Source: Liolophura sinensis
Lineage: Eukaryota > Mollusca > Polyplacophora > Chitonida > Chitonidae
Assembly: GCF_032854445.1 (NCBI RefSeq)
Contig: NC_088307.1
Location: 15,698,017-15,762,016 of the forward strand
Direction: 5' to 3'
Length of the DNA stretch: 64,000 bases
The notes under the pieces are model-generated. The model was given only the letters and a program-made list of their open reading frames with translations. It made no database searches and was not told where the DNA came from. Positions within the stretch are counted from its first letter, which is position 1; each line of letters starts with the position of its first letter. Position numbers and translations under genes: made by a program. Positions 58,701-64,000 of the stretch are shown in pieces.

Positions 58701-60646
58701 GTAACATGCACAGGGTCGAAATGATCAATGTAGTAAATCGCCGACAGCAGATGTCTATCAAACCAAATATAGTGCAAGATTACAATGACGGTATGTCGGG
58801 TGTTGACACATCGGATCAAATGCTATCGTACTATTCTGGCCTTAGGAAGACTCTCCGATGGTACAAGAAAATGGGACTTCACATTCTCGAGGTTTGCGTA
58901 ATAAATGCTCACATCCTGCACTCTGATAACAATCCTGCAAACGCAATGAAACTCCTGGAATTCAGGGAAGCTGTGACAACCCATCTCCTCGGTGACTCGT
59001 TGAATGTGATTCCCGCGGCAGGACCTAGCCCAACATCCCAATCATCGTTCCATTACTTGGAGCACTTGCCCGCCACAGAGAAGAAGGAACGCCCCACGAA
59101 GAGGTGCAGAATTTGTAGCATGCAAGGCTTGCGAAGAGAAACTCGGTACATTTGTGCTGAGTGTCCTGACAAACCGGCACTTTGTGTAGAACCGTGCTTT
59201 AGGCAACATCATGTAAATTAGGGACCTTCAGCACGACATTGACAGTTCTTGAAATTGCTATCAGTGAGCACTTATTCCGCAGTGGTCAAGATACATTTGT
59301 AGTTACTTATGACTGGTTTTATTTTATAATTTCAACATATGTATGTGCTTTCCTCTCGAGCCCAGCTGGCTCTGTAAATATAAGTTTCTTTTTGGATTTT
59401 AGGCACGGGGTTAGTGCCACGTGGTCCAACTTTCGTCACATCGGTATGTGACATAATAAAGAAAGATGGCGATTGTTTCAGACGTACACTATATTGTTGT
59501 TTTATTTATTCATCAAACAAAAGAATAATGCCAAAACTATGCGTCTAATTCACAACATAGGCTATAAACCGAGTTTTTGGTGAGCCATACTTTTTGACGA
59601 GTTAACTCGTCCATGGCAGAATACGGGTCACCCATGACGACGAGATAACTCGTCCTTGGCAGTCAACGTGTTAACTCTCACAGTAAACCACTGGCATTTA
59701 CTCGACAAATAATTCTCCTGGCTAAAAGCTGTACCTAATTGAAGCCCCAGCATTACTATAATCTACAATGAAAACTCATCTGTGCACGTAAACACTTCTA
59801 AAACTTTATGTTTTTCAACGATTTCAAAAATTATGGGTTTAATCCTATTTTAAAATTAATGTCAAATTAATAATTTGAAGTCTACAGTGGATGCCAGTTA
59901 AATTTCTTTAGCGGTTTAATGACATGAAGTATGATATTTTCAAAAAGCACTGGTGGGGTACCCTACATTAAAACACGAGTGTTGTTTCACATGATATGTT
60001 TATATTTACATGTTTATGAGAAATAGAGAGAGATGTGCGTGCATGTTTTTCCATGCCATTGTCTTTGAATGTAATTAAATTGAGTTTAAGTACTGGTGGC
60101 TTTAAATATGTTGAACATATTCACTGTTTGATAATGACTGTATCGAGTCTTTACTTGTTGGGCTATGTGTACTATAAACCATGCAAGATATAGTCAAAAA
60201 CAAATTTGCTGGCGTAACACCAGATCCAGATCATTGCACAATAGCCTGATGTTGCAGTTTTATTTGTAACTCATACTTCAGAGAGTTTCAATGGGAGGGG
60301 GGAATGGGGGGACAAACTGCGTTGGGGTGCAGATAATGTGAAGAGAAAATTTGGAGGACGGACATGGGGGAATGGTTAACGGCTTGCGGGTGGGGAGGAA
60401 GGTCCTGTGAATCTCCTACAATAGCCTAGATCTTCAGTACACAGTACACCACAGATAGCGCTGCGGCTACCTGCGCTAGGTCGATGTTAAATGATTAGAA
60501 ATGGAGAACATATACGGATCAACGGTTATGTTCATGCAAAAGAGAAAGCAATGTGTGAAAATGACCTGTGACAAACTCCCAGCTGAGAAAACTTGAACTA
60601 AAATGCACAGGGTGAGAGACACAACGCTATTCATGGATGCTGCCAT
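42909..60646 (-). CDS. PIGK: GPI-anchor transamidase catalytic subunit PIG-K (GPI8)
   Basis: Nine minus-strand exons with consistent phases: 60646-60566, 56452-56307, 55559-55501, 53848-53772, 52597-52486, 46867-46771, 45724-45607, 43928-43818, 43096-42909, about 330 residues. Exon 1 encodes a signal peptide (MAASMNSVVSLTLCILVQVF). Exon 2 has GHTNNWAVLVDTSRFWFNYR. The C13 caspase-like active site is intact: His in TGHGGDGFLKF (exons 5-6) and Cys in MIDTCQAASM (exon 7). The Cys of DDMACN matches human Cys92, which forms the disulfide with PIG-T. The enzyme cleaves the C-terminal signal and attaches the GPI anchor in the ER. The C-terminal exon with the luminal tail and membrane anchor was not found downstream of 42909. 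Intron 1 holds the piggyBac, intron 5 the N gap. Confidence 0.93.
43470..43519. repeat. (TA)n microsatellite
   Basis: Pure TA run in PIGK intron 8. Confidence 0.95.
44190..44400. repeat. ~40-bp imperfect repeat
   Basis: Five or so copies of ACTGGGTCTATCACTCAAAA / TCAGCCCAAGTATACTGGG in PIGK intron 7. Confidence 0.7.
44630..44985. repeat. 19-bp minisatellite
   Basis: About 19 copies of GACAAGCAGTGGGAGCACT in PIGK intron 7. The 19-bp period opens all three frames on the minus strand, which explains the long Cys/Ser-rich frames there. Confidence 0.9.
46030..46360 (-). mobile_element. tRNA-derived SINE (family A) interrupted by a MITE
   Basis: SINE parts lie on both sides of 46187-46289: 3' end GATTGGTGTTTTATGCCATA at about 46054, middle GAGGAAGCCAGCATGAGCTG to 46186, then head remnants from about 46290. 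The insert has inverted ends (CCACTTCATAAAG and CTTTATGAAACAGGG). Nested order shows the MITE came later. PIGK intron 6. Confidence 0.72.
46672..46721. repeat. (TA)n microsatellite
   Basis: TA run about 50 bp from the 3' end of PIGK exon 6. Confidence 0.95.
47270..49100. other. Possible degenerate DNA transposon in PIGK intron 5
   Basis: The block GGCCCAGTACTGG or its complement occurs near both ends (about 47478 and 48958), with GGGCCAG/CTGGCCC-like motifs at about 47425, 47489 and 49067. The outer sequences are only weakly inverted. AT-rich interior without coding frames. Confidence 0.25.
49610..51660. repeat. ~53-bp minisatellite with ~917-bp higher-order duplication
   Basis: Nearly 40 copies of a unit with TGCTTATGTGTGTGTGATCT and GGAAATTGCCACCCTGCACA in PIGK intron 5. 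Rare variants recur in the same order: a doubled CACATGTGCACATG at 50217 and 51134, and a GCGGAAATTACTACC unit at about 50424 and 51343. This shows a block of about 17 units was itself duplicated. Confidence 0.92.
52024..52223. other. Assembly gap (200 N)
   Basis: Exactly 200 N. The 16 bases before it (CAGCCAGACAAGAAAC) are identical to the 16 bases after it, so the flanking contigs probably overlap. The frames spanning the gap are meaningless. Confidence 0.99.
52990..53180 (-). mobile_element. Degraded SINE (family A)
   Basis: Contains CCAGCATTATGGTGG, GCGGGCAGAGC, GAGCTGGACTTGACCTCACA and TGGTGAGAGGCT in the minus-copy order but lacks both ends. Confidence 0.6.
53407..53576 (+). mobile_element. 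5'-truncated SINE (family A)
   Basis: Only the 3' two thirds are present, starting GGCTTCCTCTCCGGCTG and ending in (AAAT)n. A perfect 13-bp duplication TCAATATGAACTT lies at 53394-53406 and 53577-53589. Truncation with intact duplication is the signature of target-primed reverse transcription. PIGK intron 4. Confidence 0.88.
54205..54520 (-). mobile_element. tRNA-derived SINE (family B), diverged
   Basis: Shares CATATGACCATGAGG, TAAAGTCTTTGGTGTGACCC and the tRNA-like end ACTTCGAGGCAGATGCTCTAAC with the 29483-29827 copy. PIGK intron 3. Confidence 0.7.
55987..56248 (-). mobile_element. tRNA-derived SINE (family A)
   Basis: Full-length minus copy with duplication AATGAAGCTTATA at 55974-55986 and 56249-56261. 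It lies between PIGK exons 2 and 3, about 60 bp from the exon 2 donor. Confidence 0.88.
56929..59670 (+). mobile_element. piggyBac transposon, apparently intact
   Basis: Flanked by TTAA at 56925-56928 and 59671-59674. Inverted ends CACGTTGACTGC at 56929 and GCAGTCAACGTG ending at 59670. Palindromic subterminal motifs (ACGAG...CTCGT type) lie at about 57075-57155 and 59597-59655. One intact transposase gene inside. It sits in PIGK intron 1 on the opposite strand. Confidence 0.93.
57413..59221 (+). CDS. piggyBac transposase (602 aa)
   Basis: Uninterrupted frame. The frame is open from 57341, but Met at 57413 (MAVWNAEQVADLLM) is the preferred start because it begins the acidic N-terminal region typical of the family. 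Domains in order: acidic/Ser-rich N-terminus (~1-55), an Arg/Gly-rich basic stretch (~60-100), the DDE_Tnp_1_7 core (~135-500), and a C-terminal Cys-rich zinc domain (CRICSMQG ... CAEC ... CFRQHH). The DDD triad is present: Asp285 (SIDES), Asp363 (FTDNYY) and Asp465 (SGVDTSDQ). With intact ends and TTAA it could be active. An AATAAA lies near 59453. Confidence 0.93.
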   Translation: MAVWNAEQVADLLMCESSDDGGNESSVVDSEDSEFRISSSGGEDPTVSSETESTDSENRTYVTRGRSRARGRCVRTRGGGVRTRGGSRGVCVTPNRSRSVSPQPRRTRAIHVPHHDWTEVAQDPPDFPFTQTPGLINPVPNGSPAELFELFVTPELIDMMVTETNRYAAAEINKQRPLRRHSRLNDWRDTNAVEMKKFLALLLHMGPVSLPTIEHYWSTNNLYKNTLFGSIMSRNRFQLLLRFWHFTDNANADATDRLYKLRPVLEHFNHTMDRIYYPRKELSIDESMVLWRGRLVFRQYIKNKRHKYGIKLYELCESRGLVLRIRVYTGTAIDDDMNMGQSGAIVMKLLDGFLDKGHVVFTDNYYNSVGLVKRLTNRSTYICGTLRFDRKENPKEVASKKLKKGEHAWKRSESVVVCKWKDKRDVLTISNMHRVEMINVVNRRQQMSIKPNIVQDYNDGMSGVDTSDQMLSYYSGLRKTLRWYKKMGLHILEVCVINAHILHSDNNPANAMKLLEFREAVTTHLLGDSLNVIPAAGPSPTSQSSFHYLEHLPATEKKERPTKRCRICSMQGLRRETRYICAECPDKPALCVEPCFRQHHVN

Positions 60647-61006
60647 CTTGGAAATAGTTCACAGAGAGCCGGTATCGAGATATGTAAACACTCTGTACTG
60701 TTCTATAAATGTTCACATACTAAGTGCAAGCGTCATTTTCTGTAAATTGTTAAATGGATGAATGATAATTTTAGTGCGTATAAAACGAATGCATCTGTAG
60801 TGTCCGGCCGATAATGAACGATCTATATTGTACCTGTTGACTCCCGCGGATGTATCAGGCGCACCTTGTTAGCCTTGCGCCAGTCAATGTTGTCAATAGT
60901 AACGTAAACTGTGTGGATGGAAGCTTTGACAGTAGATAGAGACGCTGCACGATCCACCAAGATTGAGCCCAAGGAAGTGAAATACGTCCGTTGCAGCGAC
61001 GGCAAA
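60647..61006. promoter_or_regulatory. Shared PIGK/AK5 upstream region
   Basis: 360 bp between the PIGK start codon (minus) and the preferred AK5 start codon (plus). Head-to-head spacing this short suggests a bidirectional promoter. No TATA or defined site is evident. Confidence 0.5.
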
Positions 61007-63371
61007 ATGACCACCGATGACGCCAAGACCTATCTTACAAAGCGAGAAATACCTCGCTTGTTTGAGGTAAGCTGTCATAGATTTTTTAATCACGTATTTA
61101 AGGCTATATAGAATGTATGGAAATCTTGCACCTGGTAAATGACACGGCCTGTTTGTAGGCTATAGTATACTGAGTGTAGTCACGTGATTTAATACATAGT
61201 GTAGTTAGCGACGAGAATTGTGCTTTTTTACTTAGTGATACCATAAATAAGTAATTAACCTGATTTCTATCTATACTGGTGTCTCACTTACAGTATAATT
61301 GAACAATTTTAAATCTTCTCCCTCCATAATAGCGGGGCCTCCGTGGCTCAGTTGGTTAGCTCGCTAGCGCAGCTCTCACCAATGCGGTTTGCTCTGAGTT
61401 CAAGTCCAGCTCATGCTGGCTTCCTCTCCGGCTGTAAGTGGGAAGGTCTGCCAGCAACCGGCGGATGGTCATGGGTTCCCCCGGGCCCCGGGCCGTGCCC
61501 AGTTTCCACCCACCATAATGCTGGCTGTCGTCATATAAGTGAAATATTCTTGAGTACGGCGTAAAACATCAATCAAATAAATAAATAAATCCATAATATA
61601 AATTTCTGACATTCATTTGGTCGATAGACGACACACAAGGTAAATGTCCTGTTAAATGAGGATCCAGGGAAATCATTTAGCTCGCTGAATAAACAGCATT
61701 ACAACAATGACAGAGTATATGTATAGATACCCACCTTATACAACTATAGGGCCTGGGGATCGAAATTAAAAGCCTGAATCTGCGAATCTTGTTGTCAGTT
61801 AGCCTAGGCCTACACATCGGCCAGATATTTTGAGGTAAAAATCCTGAACCTCTTGAAATACAGTGTCTAGTTATAGCACTTGATATTAGACTAACTTAAT
61901 CATGATCCTAAATTTTGTACAATTAAGTTTTAAACAATAACATCACATGTAAAATTAACCACACGTTTTTTAATTATTAAAACTGCATTTGTCTACAGGT
62001 TTTTGTGAGTGTGTGTGTGAAAAAACTGAGTAATAGTTTTTAATGTAAATTTTACAAATAACTGTCTAACATAATGTTGCACAAAAAATGTCTTATTTCT
62101 TTTTTTTTGTACTGGAGAACACTGTTTGCCAAATGCATGTGCACATATGAGGAATCTCCATATCATGGCTGTACTACTGCCATTAAGCTATTACACCACT
62201 CATTAATTCAGTCATAGATCAGTTTACAAGGTTAAATGCAACTGGAAATTCGCATGAAATTTCCTGCTTGATTTACCGTGTGTAGCTGGACTAGAATTCG
62301 CTGTCAGTGTAATAGTCATTTCACAATGAACGGCATTACACGCAAAATCAACTCAGATTCCTGTAGATTCTCTTCCTCCTAGTTTTTAGCGAACTCAAAC
62401 ACTGACATCTTTAGGTAGAATCTGTTTGAATAATGACAAGTTTCTTCTGAATATTACTGTGCATTACCCTTTGCATAGTATGTATTTAAGGACGTTGCAT
62501 ACTTGTCAGCTCGGGGCCTCTGTGGCTCAGTTGGTAAGCGCGCTAGAGCAGCTAATGACCCAGGAGTCCCTCACCAATGCCGTCGCTGTGAGTTCAAATC
62601 CAGCTCATGCTGGCTTCCTCTCCGGCCGTACGCGGGAAGGTCTGTCAGGAAACTGTGGATGGTCATGGGTTTCCCCTGGGCTCTGCCTGGTTTCTTCCGA
62701 CCAAAATACTGGCCCCCGTCATATAAGTGAAATATTCTTGAGCAAGGCGTAAAACACAAATCAAATAGATAAATAAATACTCGTTAGCTCCACAGGGGTT
62801 TGGATTGAATAGCCCTGTAAGGTCAATTATTCTGTTTCCTCAATAAGTGCTCGGTTATGTTATTAGCGGAGTATTTGATGTTCCAACAATAAGAGAAAAA
62901 AGTAAATAGTAGACTGCTGATAAATAACTGTTTCTCTCCTCCTTCATGTTCACTTTTGTGGCCAATAATTGAACATGTGTCTGTTAAAAATTATCACTTG
63001 TAGCCATGGTAGAATCTGTAAATTTGGATAGAAAAAGGTCATGAAAAGCAACCAACCAGTTAACAGTAGTCTAAATGTGCACAGTTACATATTTATGTGT
63101 ATAGTCGACCAGCTATGTGCATAGTATCTCTTGTATTTGCAGAGCTTGATGACAGGTCTCATGTACCATCGGCCATCTGATCATCTACATTATCTCATCA
63201 CCTGCCTGGAGAAAGTCCGCACAGAAGGCATAGACAGCATTCGCTGGAACTACTTTGTCGACCTGCGACGAACAAAGACGCCCCTCCCTCCCGTCACACC
63301 AAACAATGGGAAACATCATGGATCAAACAGACGGACTCCCACACCAAAGAATGGACGCAAGACACCCAAAC
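61007..63371 (+). CDS. AK5: Adenylate kinase 5-like, N-terminal exons
   Basis: Two exons: 61007-61066 and 63143-63371 (donor GTATGT, phase 1), continuing beyond the window. The start at 61007 gives MTTDDAKTYLTKREIPRLFE, then SLMTGLMYHRPSDHLHYLIT and RWNYFVDLRR..., which follows the N-terminal segment of vertebrate AK5 closely. The upstream in-frame Met at 60911 is less likely. This segment resembles a short RIIa/Dpy-30-type helical module and precedes the two nucleotide kinase domains of AK5, which are not in the window. A polar Pro/Asn/Lys linker ends the visible part. Being head-to-head with PIGK, as in human 1p31, supports the identity. Confidence 0.78.
61332..61590 (+). mobile_element. 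tRNA-derived SINE (family A)
   Basis: Full-length: box A GTGGCTCAGTTGG, box B GAGTTCAAGTCC, 3' GTAAAACATCAATCAAATAA and (AAAT)n. Duplication CCATAATA at 61324-61331 and 61591-61598. AK5 intron 1. Confidence 0.88.
62513..62778 (+). mobile_element. tRNA-derived SINE (family A)
   Basis: Full-length. Imperfect 12-bp duplication ACTTGTCAGCTC (62501-62512) / ACTCGTTAGCTC (62779-62790), two mismatches, suggesting an older insertion. AK5 intron 1. Confidence 0.86.
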
Positions 63372-63633
63372 GTATGTCACATATGTAATCATTGCTCATC
63401 CACTGATACATGAGTCTGAGCTGGTAAGCCTATGTAAGTAGCACGTGTGCTGTGAGCAGGGTTGCTAGGGTACAGGTAGCACGTGTAGGTGGCTGTGAAT
63501 GTTTAATGGACTGTCGTGACTGTGTTCGTCTCTCAATTTCCCAGAAGATCACAAGGACTAGGACTAGGAAAAAAGCGATGAATAAAACATGGTTGAATAT
63601 ACAATAGTTATCTACCTCCAGACAGCATGGAAT

Positions 63634-63785
63634 TTCCCTTTAGCTCAGAGGTAGAAGCATCCACTTGACACCGAGACACTAATTGCTGGTTCAATCCCCC
63701 AGCTGGTAAGCCTTGTCACACCAGTTTCAAAGAAAGGAAAATAAGCTCTGTTAAAAAAAATTAAATAAGCTCTGTAACAGAGATA
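63634..63785 (+). mobile_element. tRNA-derived SINE head or tRNA relic
   Basis: TTTAGCTCAGAGGTAGAAGC resembles a tRNA box A and GGTTCAATCCC a box B, 50 bp apart. The arms do not fold as a clean tRNA, and AAATAAGCTCTGT repeats follow, so a SINE of a third type is more likely. Confidence 0.45.
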
Positions 63786-64000
63786 AAAGCACATTGTATA
63801 GTACAAGTTGTGACTTGTATTATATGTCTGTATTATATTTGATCTAATCACCAGAGATAAAAGAATAGCTTGATATCTCTAAACACTATAATGGTAGTTC
63901 ATTTATGCATGTACTTACATTAAAATTTTTTGTAAAAACGTGATTATTTGAATACGTCATATATCCCAAACATATATATCATGATTTGTTATGAGTAATT

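Noticed and set aside
61343..62752. Frames at 61343, 62426, 62503 and the mirror frames of other SINEs
   Set aside because: They are SINE sequence read as protein.

Overview
The window is animal nuclear DNA from a marine invertebrate, most likely a lophotrochozoan such as a mollusc or brachiopod. This is inferred from short phase-consistent exons in long AT-rich introns, many tRNA-derived SINEs, MITEs and minisatellites, a Polinton and a piggyBac. It is a scaffold with one 200-N gap (52024-52223). Species cannot be fixed from the sequence alone.

Layout. 1-665 is a broken rhodopsin-class GPCR. 2040-15769 is one Maverick/Polinton: TIRs of about 240-255 bp, a TGCAAT target-site duplication, protein-primed DNA polymerase B, integrase, capsid-like protein, packaging ATPase and eight unnamed companion genes. 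Many of its genes carry stops, frameshifts or deletions and the integrase has lost a catalytic aspartate, so this copy looks dead. 16383-17147 is a LINE ORF1 remnant. 19653-37338 is a 15-exon plus-strand gene for a nose-resistant-to-fluoxetine (NRF-6)-type membrane acyltransferase, with reading-frame problems in exons 5 and 6. 42909-60646 is the minus-strand GPI-transamidase catalytic subunit PIGK (nine exons found; C-terminal exon not found). Its first intron holds a structurally intact piggyBac (56929-59670) in the opposite orientation. 61007-63371 and beyond is the 5' end of a plus-strand adenylate kinase 5-like gene, head-to-head with PIGK, the same neighbour pair and orientation as in human.

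Introns and intergenic DNA are filled with two tRNA-derived SINE families, several with clear target-site duplications, with MITEs, and with tandem repeats of 19, 20, 22, 27, 37, about 53, about 60 and 74 bp. The most unusual points are an 89-bp palindromic element at 21480-21568 that carries Polinton-TIR sequence, a repeated and inverted 3' splice-site motif around NRF exon 5, and the PIGK-AK5 microsynteny.
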